From an uncultured Sutterella sp. (lineage in GTDB: Bacteria > Pseudomonadota > Gammaproteobacteria > Burkholderiales > Burkholderiaceae_F): a stretch of 64,000 bases of DNA. Positions within the stretch are counted from its first letter, which is position 1. The number at the start of each line of letters is the position of its first letter. The notes below the pieces were generated by a model that had not been told where the DNA came from, did no database searches, and worked only from the letters and a program-made list of their open reading frames with translations. The stretch lies in assembly GCA_905213905.1 (NCBI GenBank), contig CAJMKD010000003.1:1-64000 (forward strand). The letters are read 5' to 3'. This document shows, piece by piece, positions 41,011-50,546 of this stretch. Made by a program: the position numbers and the translations under genes.

Positions 41011-43896
41011 ATGGATGCCATTTCAATTCGCGGCGCGAGAACGCACAATTTGAAAAATATATCCGTCGATTTGCCTCGCGGCCGACTGATCGTCTTTACT
41101 GGCCTTTCTGGGTCAGGGAAGAGTTCGCTGGCTTTCGATACGCTCTACGCTGAAGGTCAGCGCCGATACGTCGAAAGTCTGTCTGTCTATGCGAGACAGT
41201 TTCTCGAATTAATGCCGCGCCCTGACGTCGATCGTATCGAAGGCCTCTCACCCGCTATTTCTATTGATCAGCGTAGCGCTTCGTCCAATCCTCGGTCGAC
41301 AGTGGGAACGGTGACGGAGATTGCCGATCATCTGCGCGTTCTTTTTGCGCGGGCGGGCACTCCCTATTGTCCTGAACATGATCTGCCGCTCAAGGCTGAA
41401 TCCATTGCATCCATGGTCGATCGAACGCTCTGTCTGCCAGAGGGTTCGAAACTGATGGTGATTGCGCCAGTTTATCGGGCACAGAAGCGGGATTTCGGCG
41501 CGTTTTTTTCAGCCATGTCCGCCAAAGGCTTCAGCCGCTTTCGAGTTGACGGACGCGTTCTTTCGCTCGATGAGGTTGATGACACGGCAATTCTGGCTGG
41601 AGAGCCGCACGACGTTGAGGTTGTCGTCGATCGCGTGCGCATCCGTGCGGATATCCGGGAGCGGCTTGCTAGCAGTTTTGAAACGGCAGCCGATCTTGCG
41701 AATGGTCGCGTACTGGTTGTCGGGATGGATGATCCGTCGATCGAGCTTCATTTTTCATCGAAATTCGCTTGTTCTGTTTGCGACTATGCGATTGGAACGC
41801 TTGAGCCTCGACTGTTTTCCCCCAATAACCCTCAAGGCTGCTGCCCGCGATGTCGAGGCACAGGCATCAGTGACGATTTCGATGCCGCTAAAGTTGTCCG
41901 ATTGCCGCAACTCTCGCTAGAGCGTGGTGCTATTGAAGGCTGGGATGCCCGCAATCCGAAAAAGTATGAAAAGCTTGTGGAGGCGGCTCAGCGGCTTGGC
42001 GTCGATCCGCTTGCGCCTTGGTCAAGCTACCCAGTCGCGGTGCAGACAGCGCTGCTTTACGGGAATGAGGCAACACGCGCTTTGAATCCGCCGTTCGAGG
42101 GGGTCATCACGGAGATGCACCATTTCTGGGCGACTTCGAGCGATGCTCTCAAACGCGTGCTTGATCGTTATCGATCCAAGTGCGTTTGCCCCGAATGCGG
42201 TGGTTCCGGGCTTTGCAAGGCTGCTCGGCACGTTTATATCGGAGAGGGGGAAAATCGACGCTCTATTGCCGAACTTGCTGCGCTTTCGCTGAGCGCATTG
42301 AAATCGTATTTCGATCATCTGTGCCTCGAGGGTGCCAAAGCCGCCATTGCGCAAAAGCTGCTCGAAGGCATTCAAACGCGGCTGAAGTTTCTCAACGACC
42401 TTGGCCTCGGCTACCTTTCGCTCGATCGCCGCGCAAGTACGCTTTCTGGCGGCGAGAGTCAGCGCATTCGGCTGGCCGGTCAAATCGGTTCGGGTTTGAC
42501 GGGCGTCATGTACGTGCTCGATGAGCCGAGCATCGGTCTGCATCAACGGGACAACGATCAGCTGATCGGCACAATGAAGCATCTCAGAGACCTCGGCAAT
42601 ACGGTTATCGTTGTGGAGCACGACGAAGATGTCATTCGTTCAGCGAATTTCATCGTGGATATCGGGCCGGGAGCCGGAGAAAACGGAGGTCAACTGCTGG
42701 CTGCAGGCACGCCTGAAGAAATCATGTCGAATGAACGCTCCTTGACAGGAAGCTACCTTTCAGGCCGGCGACGCATTGAATTGCCGCGGGAAGCAATAGA
42801 TCTTAAGTGCGCCGAGTGGTTTCAGCTTTTCGGTGCGAGCGGTCACAATCTCAAGCATGTCGACTTACGCTTCCCCGCTGGCGGGATGACAACCGTAGCT
42901 GGCATATCCGGCTCGGGGAAATCAACGCTGGTCAATGACACGCTTTACCCGCTTCTAGCTGCGAACTACCATCGCGCAGAAGCAAGGCCGTTGCCCTTTG
43001 AGCGCGTAGAGGGCCTTGAACTCTTCGACAAAGTAATCTGCGTGGACCAAACGCCGATCGGTCGAACGCCGCGGTCGAATGCGGCAACGTATACGGGTCT
43101 TTTCGCACTTATTCGTGACGTTTTTGCACAGACGCAGACGGCACGCGAACGCGGCTATGACGCTCGGCGCTTCAGCTTCAATACTAAGGGCGGTCGTTGC
43201 GAGGCGTGCCAGGGCGACGGCGTCGTCAAGGTCGAAATGCAGTTTCTGCCGGCCATATACGTTACTTGCGAAGTCTGTGGTGGCAAGCGCTACAACCGTG
43301 AAACGCTTGAGGTGCGCTACAAGGGGCTTGACATTGCCGATGTTCTTGAATTGACGGCAGAGGAAGCGCTTCAGTTCTTTGATGCGTATCCGGCCATCAA
43401 ACGTAAGCTTCAGACGATTTGTGAAGTGGGACTCGGCTACATACGGCTTGGTCAAAGCGCCACGACGCTCTCAGGAGGCGAAGCGCAGCGTTTGAAGCTG
43501 GCGACTGAACTAGCGAGAACTGATACAGGACGCACGCTGTACATCCTTGATGAACCAACGACAGGGTTGCATTTTGCAGATGTGTCCCAATTGCTGAAGG
43601 TGCTTCGTAAGCTCACGGCTCTTGGCAATACGGTGCTGGTGATCGAACACAACCTGGATGTCATTCGTGCATCCGACTGGGTAATCGATATGGGGCCTGA
43701 AGGCGGCGATGAAGGCGGACGCATATTGGCGCAAGGTACGCCGGCAGAGGTTGCGAATAATCCTGACAGCGTGACAGGACCTTATTTGAAGCACGCAATG
43801 GTGAGCTGCGAATGCTCAGCATCCAAACAAAAGAAACGCAAAATCGCCGGACCGACGAGCTTGTCCACAACGAATGAACGGAAGAAGGGGGACTAG
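41011..43896 (+). CDS. uvrA: Excinuclease ABC subunit A
   Basis: Damage-recognition ATPase of nucleotide excision repair. 961 residues with two ABC modules: the first Walker A GLSGSGKS (31-38), zinc finger CSVC...CPRC, signature LSGGESQRIRLA; the second Walker A GISGSGKST, zinc module CEACQGDG...CEVCGGKRYN, signature LSGGEAQRLKLA. The start at 41011 matches the E. coli N-terminus (MDKIEVRGARTHNLKN); an ATG four codons upstream (40999) is in frame but not conserved. The C-terminal tail after about residue 925 is basic and variable. No obvious LexA box was found. Confidence 0.97.
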   Translation: MDAISIRGARTHNLKNISVDLPRGRLIVFTGLSGSGKSSLAFDTLYAEGQRRYVESLSVYARQFLELMPRPDVDRIEGLSPAISIDQRSASSNPRSTVGTVTEIADHLRVLFARAGTPYCPEHDLPLKAESIASMVDRTLCLPEGSKLMVIAPVYRAQKRDFGAFFSAMSAKGFSRFRVDGRVLSLDEVDDTAILAGEPHDVEVVVDRVRIRADIRERLASSFETAADLANGRVLVVGMDDPSIELHFSSKFACSVCDYAIGTLEPRLFSPNNPQGCCPRCRGTGISDDFDAAKVVRLPQLSLERGAIEGWDARNPKKYEKLVEAAQRLGVDPLAPWSSYPVAVQTALLYGNEATRALNPPFEGVITEMHHFWATSSDALKRVLDRYRSKCVCPECGGSGLCKAARHVYIGEGENRRSIAELAALSLSALKSYFDHLCLEGAKAAIAQKLLEGIQTRLKFLNDLGLGYLSLDRRASTLSGGESQRIRLAGQIGSGLTGVMYVLDEPSIGLHQRDNDQLIGTMKHLRDLGNTVIVVEHDEDVIRSANFIVDIGPGAGENGGQLLAAGTPEEIMSNERSLTGSYLSGRRRIELPREAIDLKCAEWFQLFGASGHNLKHVDLRFPAGGMTTVAGISGSGKSTLVNDTLYPLLAANYHRAEARPLPFERVEGLELFDKVICVDQTPIGRTPRSNAATYTGLFALIRDVFAQTQTARERGYDARRFSFNTKGGRCEACQGDGVVKVEMQFLPAIYVTCEVCGGKRYNRETLEVRYKGLDIADVLELTAEEALQFFDAYPAIKRKLQTICEVGLGYIRLGQSATTLSGGEAQRLKLATELARTDTGRTLYILDEPTTGLHFADVSQLLKVLRKLTALGNTVLVIEHNLDVIRASDWVIDMGPEGGDEGGRILAQGTPAEVANNPDSVTGPYLKHAMVSCECSASKQKKRKIAGPTSLSTTNERKKGD

Positions 43897-43899
43897 AAC

Positions 43900-44895
43900 G
43901 TGGGCGTCGACATACTTGTCATTGGCGCAGCCGGGCGCCTCGGACGGGCAGTGACGCAGGCATTCGAGCGCATGGCCCCGGACTTCACATTGGCGGCTTC
44001 CAAACACGAGGCGCTTGATGCTTCGGATTCAGCAGCAGTTGAGGCGCTTTGCAAGCAGCTGCATCCGAAAATCGTCATCAATGCGGCCGCATACACGGAC
44101 GTGGCGAAAGCAGAAGCCTTGCGCCGTAGCCCCAAGGGGCTTCACGAGGTAATGGCAGCCAATGCAGTGGTGCCGGGAGTTTTGGCGAAAGCGGCAGCAG
44201 CAGTCGATGCTTCACTTATCCATTTTTCAACGGATTATGTTTTCTCTGGCGGCGGTTTAGGGCATCGCAGTGAGTCTGATAAAGCTAAGCCGCACGGCGT
44301 CTACGGCCGAAGCAAACGCATTGGCGAGCTTGCTGTCCTACGCGTCAGCCGCAGCATGCCAGCTTTTCGGCATTTGATCTTTCGCGTCGGCTGGCTGCAC
44401 GGCGCCCCTGGCGACTTCGTTTCTAAGGTGCTAGATGCGGCATTGGCTGGCCGACTTCGCTGCATGAGAAGCAATCAATGGGGGCGGCCGACTTCTTATG
44501 AAAGCACGGCGGAACTGGCGGTTTATTCTGCTCTCGGTCTGTTGGGGTGTGGGCAGCCTCAGCTTGCAAATGGCGTGTATCACTATGCTGAATCTGGACC
44601 GGTGATTAGCCGATTTCGTCTTGCCGTTCTGATTCTGCACAAGGCTGCTGAGCAACTCAGTCAAGCGCAGGCGCCTGAGACAGCTGATGCGGTAGAAAGG
44701 CTTCTTTCTGCGGGGAGGATGCTTAAGGGCATTTGCGTAACGGATAGAGCCAGGCCGAGCAACTGCAGGCTGAATTGTGGAAAACTTGCTTCGACAGGTC
44801 TAATTAGTTGTTTTTCCTGGGATTATTATGTTGATAAGTCCGTGGAAAACTTTTTGCAATCGCGTTTTGATGGGATACTCCTGAACGAGCTCTGA
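43900..44895 (+). CDS. RmlD-like NAD(P)-dependent sugar reductase
   Basis: 331 residues, starting with GTG after a GGGGG ribosome site and three bases after uvrA. The Rossmann motif GAAGRLG (9-15), HFSTDYVFSG with catalytic Thr, YGRSK (catalytic Tyr/Lys) and a late RPSNCRLNCGKL resembling the RmlD terminus place it among dTDP-4-dehydrorhamnose reductases. No rmlABC genes are near, so dTDP-rhamnose synthesis is not proven; the extra 30-40 residues at the C-terminus are unusual. Homology is clear, substrate uncertain. Confidence 0.8.
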   Translation: MGVDILVIGAAGRLGRAVTQAFERMAPDFTLAASKHEALDASDSAAVEALCKQLHPKIVINAAAYTDVAKAEALRRSPKGLHEVMAANAVVPGVLAKAAAAVDASLIHFSTDYVFSGGGLGHRSESDKAKPHGVYGRSKRIGELAVLRVSRSMPAFRHLIFRVGWLHGAPGDFVSKVLDAALAGRLRCMRSNQWGRPTSYESTAELAVYSALGLLGCGQPQLANGVYHYAESGPVISRFRLAVLILHKAAEQLSQAQAPETADAVERLLSAGRMLKGICVTDRARPSNCRLNCGKLASTGLISCFSWDYYVDKSVENFLQSRFDGILLNEL

Positions 44896-44909
44896 CGCGT
44901 TAAGGCTGA

Positions 44910-44943
44910 AAAGCGGCAAATCGATTAATCGATTTGCCGCTTT
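44910..44943. terminator. Bidirectional terminator between the RmlD-like gene and galE
   Basis: A long near-perfect palindrome (AAAGCGGCAAATCGAT paired with its complement, tight loop) lies between the convergent genes, with a short T-run on each side. Confidence 0.85.
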
Positions 44944-44968
44944 CAACACAGCAGGAGTTCAGCAGAAA

Positions 44969-45985
44969 CTATTTCGCCTGACGAGACGAGTGCATTGATT
45001 CGAAGCGCCAGCTGTCGCGGCACATGTCGTCGATATCGTATTTGGCTCGCCAGCCGAACAATTTTTCGGCCAGCGTTGGATCACACCAATTGGCGGCAAT
45101 GTCGCCAGGGCGGCGCGGCGCGAGTCGATAAGGCACTCGTTTGCCGCTGGCCTTCTCGAAGGCGCGGACGATTTCAAGCACGCTGTAGCCGCGTCCGCAG
45201 CCGAGATTGACTGCAATCCAGCCGGTGTGCGACATTGCGTAGGGGATCGCTTTTGCGTGGCCTTCAGCGAGATCCATGACATGGATGTAGTCGCGAACCC
45301 CTGTGCCGTCGGGTGTTTCGTAGTCGCTTCCGAAGACATTCAGCTCGGGAAGACGGCCATTGGCAACGCGGGCGATATAAGGCAAAAGATTGTTGGGAAT
45401 GCCGTTGGGATCTTCCCCGATCAGCCCTGAAGGATGTGCGCCGATAGGGTTGAAGTAGCGCAGACAAACAACCGACAGCTCGGGATCTGCCTTGGCACAG
45501 TCGGCAAGAATTTCTTCAATTTGCAGCTTCGTGCGGCCGTAAGGGTTTGTGGCTTTGCCGGTTGGACAGTCTTCAGAAAGAGGAAGCTTCTTCGGCGTTC
45601 CGTAGACAGTTGAGGACGAAGAGAAAATCAGCCGTGATACACCAGTTTTCTTCATTGCCTGGAGAAGGCGAATTGTTCCAACGATGTTGTTGTCGTAATA
45701 CGCCAAGGGCTTGGAGACAGATTCGCCGACGGCTTTAAGACCTGCGAAATGGATGACTGCTTGTGCGCCGCTGTTGCGAAGCGCCGCTTCAAGACGCTCT
45801 CCGTCGCGGATGTCGCCTTCAATAAAAGTAGGTTTCTTTCCGGTTATTTCCTCAATGCGGTCGACCACATCGGGATCTGCGTTGCTGAGATTGTCGTAAA
45901 GCGTAACGTCGTGACCGGATTCGAGCAGGACGACGGCTGTGTGAGAACCGATGAATCCCATGCCGCCCGTGAGGAAAATTCGCAT
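44969..45985 (-). CDS. galE: UDP-glucose 4-epimerase
   Basis: 338-residue extended SDR: TGGMGFIGSH (6-15), SSSSTVYG (catalytic Ser/Thr region) and YGRTK (Tyr/Lys), with VCLRYFNPIGAHPSG and GTGVRDYIHVMDLAEGH typical of GalE. It interconverts UDP-glucose and UDP-galactose for LPS or capsule sugars. GalU in this window makes UDP-glucose. A GAGG ribosome site precedes the ATG. It diverges from the patatin gene. Confidence 0.95.
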   Translation of the reverse strand: MRIFLTGGMGFIGSHTAVVLLESGHDVTLYDNLSNADPDVVDRIEEITGKKPTFIEGDIRDGERLEAALRNSGAQAVIHFAGLKAVGESVSKPLAYYDNNIVGTIRLLQAMKKTGVSRLIFSSSSTVYGTPKKLPLSEDCPTGKATNPYGRTKLQIEEILADCAKADPELSVVCLRYFNPIGAHPSGLIGEDPNGIPNNLLPYIARVANGRLPELNVFGSDYETPDGTGVRDYIHVMDLAEGHAKAIPYAMSHTGWIAVNLGCGRGYSVLEIVRAFEKASGKRVPYRLAPRRPGDIAANWCDPTLAEKLFGWRAKYDIDDMCRDSWRFESMHSSRQAK

Positions 45986-46114
45986 GCAAAAACCTCGTAC
46001 ACTGTGTAGATATTTCTGTTCCGCGTTCTTTGCGGATGCATCTTTCGCTGACCAAGTCTACCGTTTCCGCAGTCTGATCGAATTGACTGAGCATTGTGGA
46101 GCGGGTGGAAAAGC

Positions 46115-48373
46115 ATGACTTTCGCAAAATGTCTTCGGTCGAGCTTTACGCTCGCACTTTGCTTGGGATCTGCTCTGCTTCAGGCCCAGACGCCCGATGA
46201 GGTCCGGGCCCGATGCCGAATGGAGAATCGGCCATGCGTCGGCCTTGTGCTTTCCGGGGGCGGCGCTCGAGGATTTGCGCATGTCGGTGTCATCAAGGTG
46301 CTTGAGGAGCTCGGCATCCGCATTGACGTTATTGCCGGAACCTCCATGGGCGCCATGGTGGGTGGTGCCTATGCAGCGGGATTCTCCTATGAGCAGCTTC
46401 TCTCGACAGTGCTCGGCGTAGATTGGGATCAAATGATTGCCCCGCGGGCAGATCGATCAATTTTGCCTTTTAGGCGCAAGCTTGACGACTACAAAAGTCT
46501 TCCTGTGAGCGGCATCGAAATTGGGTCTGACGGTATGCCGCAACTGCCTGAATCTTTCGTACCATCCGAAGAATTGCAGCTTTTTCTCAACGACAAGACT
46601 GGCAGCGTCGCCATGATTGAAGACCTTTCGCGGCTTTCGATTCCATTCGCATCGACCGCTACCGATTTGGTGACTGGCGAGCGCGTGGTTATGCAGAAAG
46701 GCTGCAATCTCGGCGAAGCCATGCGGGCGTCGATGTCGTTGCCTGGGGTTTTTGCTCCGGTGCCTTTTCACAAGCACTTGTTGGTTGACGGAGGGCTTAT
46801 CGACAATCTACCCGTTGAGCTTGCACGAAGCATGGGGGCGGATGTGCTCATTGTCGTCAATGTCGGCACGCCGCTCTCCAAGCGAAGCGAGCTCACATCC
46901 GTGGTCGGCGTCATGGCGCAGATGGTTAATTTGCTGACAGAGCAGAATGTGCGCAAGTCGCTTGAAAGTCTCGGCCCTTCAGATGTTCTCATTACGCCCG
47001 ATTTGGAAGGCTTTACGAGTGCTGATCTCAAGCGCAGCGCGGAGATCATCGAACGCGGAGAAGCGGCTGCGCGTCGAGCGCAATCGCGGCTGCTTGCTTT
47101 TGCAAGGCCGATCGAAGAGTTCAACAGCTGGAATATGGCTCGGATGGCGCCCTTCCGCGAAGAGGCGCAACGCAAAGTTCACCAACTCTCCGATGTGCGC
47201 GTTGCGGCAAGGCGGCGGACTGCCGTTGCGCCAGAGCGCGTGCTAAGTGTTGCAGACGTTCCTGTTGACAAGGCCGTCACTAACAAGGAACTTGATGATG
47301 CCGCTAGACGCGTTTGGGCAGAAGGCAACTTTGAGACAGTTACCTATCGCTTTGATCCGGGGCCGAACGGCACAGAAGTGCTTGTTTTCGAGCCGCGAGA
47401 AAAACGTGCGGGCTATTCCAGCGTCCGGTTAGGCGGTTCGGTGCAAACGAACTTTGATTCCGACAGCTCCTTTAATCTCCTTTTTGCGCATACCTGGCAT
47501 CTTCTCAACGAATGGGGCGGCGAGTGGCGCAACGAGATTCAGATTGGACAGGATAGGAAGTTTTCCAGTGAATTCTTCCTGCCGCTCGGCGCCGGATCGC
47601 CATGGTTTATTCAGCCGAGCGTGGATTATTCTCGTGTTCCATTTGATGTTTATGCTGATGACAGACCTGTGGCTAGACGCCGAAACGAAACGCTGCAACT
47701 TGATCTGATGTTTGGACGTGAACTCGATCGCGTAGGTTATGCTGGCGTGTCGGCAGGCTGGACGCGCTCGAAGTCGACGCAGGAAATCGGTCCAGCGGAA
47801 ACGGGAGATGCCTATGCTGCTTGGTATGTTGGCGGTGAAATTCTTTTCGATACGCTCGACAACATCAATTTTCCAACGCGCGGCGCTCGATTTGCTGCAA
47901 CCGGCCGCATGTCGGACGATAAGGCCGGGAATACGGGCGGTGAATACTATTACACGCTTGATGCACTGGTTCCTTATTCCATCGACCGTTGGACGCTTGC
48001 GCTCAGTGCGTCGATGGGGCGCTCAACCATGTCAAGCGCTTTTTCGCTTGGCGGTGCCCGCAGGCTTGCAGGATCGCCGTATGGGCGCTGGACGGGGTCT
48101 CGCATGCAATATGGACGGCTGTCGCTTGCGCGCGATATTTCCGGAGCATTCGATGCGCTCAAGCAGCCCATTTGGCTTGGTGTTGCCGCCGAAGCGGGAC
48201 GCGCTTGGAATCCGGAAGCGGGGCCCGCAGACGAAAGTGCCGAAGCGAAGTGGCACTATGCTGGCTCGCTTTATGTGGGTATCGACAGTCTCATTGGCCC
48301 GCTCTTTTTGAGCTACGGGCGCACATTTGGAGACGAATCTGCGTTTTTCTTCCTCTGGGGGAGGCGGGATTGA
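46115..48373 (+). CDS. Patatin-like phospholipase fused to a BamA-type outer-membrane barrel (type Vd autotransporter, PlpD-like)
   Basis: 752 residues. A signal peptide (about 1-24) is followed by a patatin lipase domain (about 40-330) with oxyanion GGGARG (48-53), nucleophile Ser77 in GTSMG and catalytic Asp225 in DGG. One POTRA-like module follows (about 365-425; YRFDPGPNGTEVLVFEP) and a 16-strand Omp85-type barrel to the end, closing FLWGRRD. This is the layout of PlpD/FplA: secreted lipase and its own translocator in one chain. The ATG at 46115 was chosen; an in-frame TTG seven codons upstream is unlikely. It is monocistronic. Substrates could be host phospholipids or the organism's own. 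Confidence 0.9.
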   Translation: MTFAKCLRSSFTLALCLGSALLQAQTPDEVRARCRMENRPCVGLVLSGGGARGFAHVGVIKVLEELGIRIDVIAGTSMGAMVGGAYAAGFSYEQLLSTVLGVDWDQMIAPRADRSILPFRRKLDDYKSLPVSGIEIGSDGMPQLPESFVPSEELQLFLNDKTGSVAMIEDLSRLSIPFASTATDLVTGERVVMQKGCNLGEAMRASMSLPGVFAPVPFHKHLLVDGGLIDNLPVELARSMGADVLIVVNVGTPLSKRSELTSVVGVMAQMVNLLTEQNVRKSLESLGPSDVLITPDLEGFTSADLKRSAEIIERGEAAARRAQSRLLAFARPIEEFNSWNMARMAPFREEAQRKVHQLSDVRVAARRRTAVAPERVLSVADVPVDKAVTNKELDDAARRVWAEGNFETVTYRFDPGPNGTEVLVFEPREKRAGYSSVRLGGSVQTNFDSDSSFNLLFAHTWHLLNEWGGEWRNEIQIGQDRKFSSEFFLPLGAGSPWFIQPSVDYSRVPFDVYADDRPVARRRNETLQLDLMFGRELDRVGYAGVSAGWTRSKSTQEIGPAETGDAYAAWYVGGEILFDTLDNINFPTRGARFAATGRMSDDKAGNTGGEYYYTLDALVPYSIDRWTLALSASMGRSTMSSAFSLGGARRLAGSPYGRWTGSRMQYGRLSLARDISGAFDALKQPIWLGVAAEAGRAWNPEAGPADESAEAKWHYAGSLYVGIDSLIGPLFLSYGRTFGDESAFFFLWGRRD

Positions 48374-48375
48374 AA

Positions 48376-48400
48376 CGGCGCGCTCCATAGAAGCGCGCCG
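48376..48400. terminator. Hairpin between the patatin gene and DUF2721 gene 1
   Basis: A 9-bp stem (CGGCGCGCT, 48376-48384, with 48392-48400) between convergent genes. The minus-strand continuation begins TTTC; the plus side has GCTTTATT. Confidence 0.55.
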
Positions 48401-48406
48401 CGAGCT

Positions 48407-48871
48407 TTATTCCTGATTCTGACCCTCAACTTTAGGCAGATGCTCGATGGCGAGGCCGAGCGCCTTGAGCGAAAGACTGATTTCTGCAGAAAAAAGAAGG
48501 GAAGAAATCACGATAAGCGTAATGGCAGCCACGAGCGTGATACCTTCGAGCGTCGACATATCAACGTTGAGAAAGCGGGAAGAAACGCTGATAGTGACTA
48601 GAAGCGCAGAGAAAACAGCCGAAACAGCGACGGAAAGAACCCCTTTTCTCAGCAGAGAAGCACGCAGGTAAATGATTTCAATTTCTGCGTCAATATCGGG
48701 CTCCAGACTGGCTTCCGCAGAATCGCGCTTCGCCATCAGCTGACGAATGCGGTTTGTTGCATGGTTGTAGCGGTTCGTCATGCAAATCATCAAGAGGCCG
48801 ACGCCGGAAATAAGCGTAATCGGCGTTAGCGCCCCAGCGAGCGCATGGTTGAATTCGACAATGCTAAGCAT
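48407..48871 (-). CDS. DUF2721 family membrane protein (copy 1)
   Basis: 154 residues with three hydrophobic segments (about 7-30, 80-105, 115-140) around the cytoplasmic loop RYNHATNRIRQLMAKRD, the family hallmark. The start at 48871 has GAGG in front and avoids a 47-base overlap with copy 2. The function is unknown. It is a paralogue of the next gene. Confidence 0.88.
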   Translation of the reverse strand: MLSIVEFNHALAGALTPITLISGVGLLMICMTNRYNHATNRIRQLMAKRDSAEASLEPDIDAEIEIIYLRASLLRKGVLSVAVSAVFSALLVTISVSSRFLNVDMSTLEGITLVAAITLIVISSLLFSAEISLSLKALGLAIEHLPKVEGQNQE

Positions 48872-48878
48872 GACAGCC

Positions 48879-49328
48879 TCAGGCAGCGTGATTGCGTTTT
48901 GGCAAATGTTTAACAGCCATTCCAAGTGCGTGAAGCGAGATGGTTACCTCAACGCAGAAGGAGGCGGTGGAGACGACGATCAGTCCGAGAGCAAGGACGA
49001 GCCACACGGCAGAAATCGTCACAAGGTTTGTATTCGTGAAGTGAGAAAAAACGTTTGTGGCGACAAGGAGGCCCGAACAGACAGCTGAGAGCGTCAGAGC
49101 GAGCATTGCGATTCGCAGATAACGCGCGCGGCGATAAATCAGACGAATTTCACGGTCAAGGTCCGGCTCGTTGCGCCAGCCGCCGTCCTCACGTTTTTTT
49201 ATGAGCTGGCGGATGCGATCCGTCGCATGGTTGTAGCGGGTCGTCATGCAAAGCATCAGTAAGCCGACGCCCGAAATGAGCGTAATCGGCGTGAGCGCAT
49301 TGACGAGCATGTCTTGAAAGATTTCCAT
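48879..49328 (-). CDS. DUF2721 family membrane protein (copy 2)
   Basis: 149 residues. ALTPITLISGVGLLM is shared exactly with copy 1, and RYNHATDRIRQL nearly so, while the loop and C-terminus diverged (E-P-D-L-D versus E-P-D-I-D around the acidic patch). Seven bases separate it from copy 1, so both are probably one operon. The function is unknown; being small and multi-helix, they may form a hetero-oligomer. Confidence 0.88.
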   Translation of the reverse strand: MEIFQDMLVNALTPITLISGVGLLMLCMTTRYNHATDRIRQLIKKREDGGWRNEPDLDREIRLIYRRARYLRIAMLALTLSAVCSGLLVATNVFSHFTNTNLVTISAVWLVLALGLIVVSTASFCVEVTISLHALGMAVKHLPKRNHAA

Positions 49329-49412
49329 TTGAGAAAACGGCAGTCGTCGTAGTTAGAGGGTTGCGAAAAGGGAAACAACAAGCTTTGATTCAATAGGCAT
49401 CGTAGCCGGCGC

Positions 49413-49946
49413 TCACTTGAGCGGCGTCTTCGTTTGCTGGGGCTTAGCCGGTTCAGCGGCCTCGCGCAGAAATTCAAATTCCCTGGGATGTACGATGCGG
49501 CGATAATCTTCCGTGCGAATGATGATCGATGCGTCAAGACGTCCTGCATTGAAGGCGATTTCCTCGTATCTTTCAAAAAGCGATGGATCCGCGATAAGCA
49601 CAAGATCGTCGGTAAAGCTAACGGGTGGAACGGCGCCAAAAACGCTCCCTGTGAGCGCCATGACCTCTTCAGGACTGGCGAGAGAGGCTCGCCGGCCACC
49701 GACCGCAGCGGCAAGCTTCTGCAAATCGGCTTGCTTATCTGCGGGAAGCACGCCTAGGACATGCAGCTTGACGCCGTTGCCTTTCACTGTGCAGCAAAGC
49801 GCTTTGGCTCCTTGGCCGAGTTCGGTGCCGCGGATGTCGGCAACAGACTGGCTGGATTTGCCGCTGGCAACGTGATGCATCACTCGAAAGCGCGCGCCGC
49901 CATGCTCGAAAAGTTCACAGAGTTTTTCAAAGACATTTTCGACCAT
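49413..49946 (-). CDS. YbaK/aminoacyl-tRNA deacylase-domain protein
   Basis: 177 residues of the YbaK/ProXp superfamily, which hydrolyses mischarged tRNA in trans. The conserved Lys-containing strand AKALCCTVKG, the later GAVPPVSF and FNAGRLDASIIIRTEDY match the fold. It is closer to the YeaK-like group than to YbaK itself; the tRNA substrate cannot be predicted. It diverges from ruvX. Confidence 0.82.
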   Translation of the reverse strand: MVENVFEKLCELFEHGGARFRVMHHVASGKSSQSVADIRGTELGQGAKALCCTVKGNGVKLHVLGVLPADKQADLQKLAAAVGGRRASLASPEEVMALTGSVFGAVPPVSFTDDLVLIADPSLFERYEEIAFNAGRLDASIIIRTEDYRRIVHPREFEFLREAAEPAKPQQTKTPLK

Positions 49947-50105
49947 CGGGGATCACTCCAAATCAAGCGAAAAAAGAAGGTGGATGCGCGCAGAGGGCGT
50001 TCGGGTGCGCTGCCGAAGCGCCGTAGAATACGCCGACCGCATGCCGGCTTGTGGCTGCGGCATCGTCAAAGCGAAGACTATTTACTTAAATCAAAGACAG
50101 AAGCA

Positions 50106-50504
50106 ATGTTGAAAAATGCTTTGCCGGAGGGAACGATCCTCTGCTTCGATTTCGGGCTTGCCAGAACAGGCGTCGCGCTCGGCAATACGCTTACGCGCAG
50201 TGCGCGGGCGCTCGAAATCGCGCGAACGCCGACAAACGACGCCCGCTGGGCGATGGTGGAGCGGCTTCTGAAGGAATGGGCGCCTGTCTGCTTCGTCGTC
50301 GGCGTGCCGCGGCATGGCGATGGCTCGCCGAACGAACTGACAGCGCGTTGTGAGCGGTTTGCAAGGCAGCTTGCGGAACGGTACAAGCTGCCTGCGTATA
50401 CCGTTGACGAGCGTTTTTCTTCTGTAGAGGTAGAGAGCGGGCGTGAAAAAATTGACGATGCAGCTGCTGCTGTCATTCTTCAGCAGTTTTTCCTTGAGCA
50501 TTGA
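50106..50504 (+). CDS. ruvX: Putative pre-16S rRNA nuclease / Holliday junction resolvase YqgF
   Basis: 132 residues, RNase H-like. FDFGLARTGVALG with Asp15, CFVVGVPRHGDGS and the DERFSS active-site segment are the YqgF hallmarks; a final Asp (DDAAAAVILQQ) completes the metal site. It matures the 5' end of 16S rRNA in E. coli. Start at 50106 was chosen because the frame upstream runs antisense through the YbaK gene. The following gene is 42 bases away. Confidence 0.93.
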   Translation: MLKNALPEGTILCFDFGLARTGVALGNTLTRSARALEIARTPTNDARWAMVERLLKEWAPVCFVVGVPRHGDGSPNELTARCERFARQLAERYKLPAYTVDERFSSVEVESGREKIDDAAAAVILQQFFLEH

Positions 50505-50546
50505 TCGTCTTACTGGCGGAATTTCCTCATCTCCGGGACTGAGGCC

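Noticed and set aside
49761..50105. N-terminal extension of the YqgF frame
   Set aside because: The extension runs antisense through the YbaK gene; the family start is at 50106.
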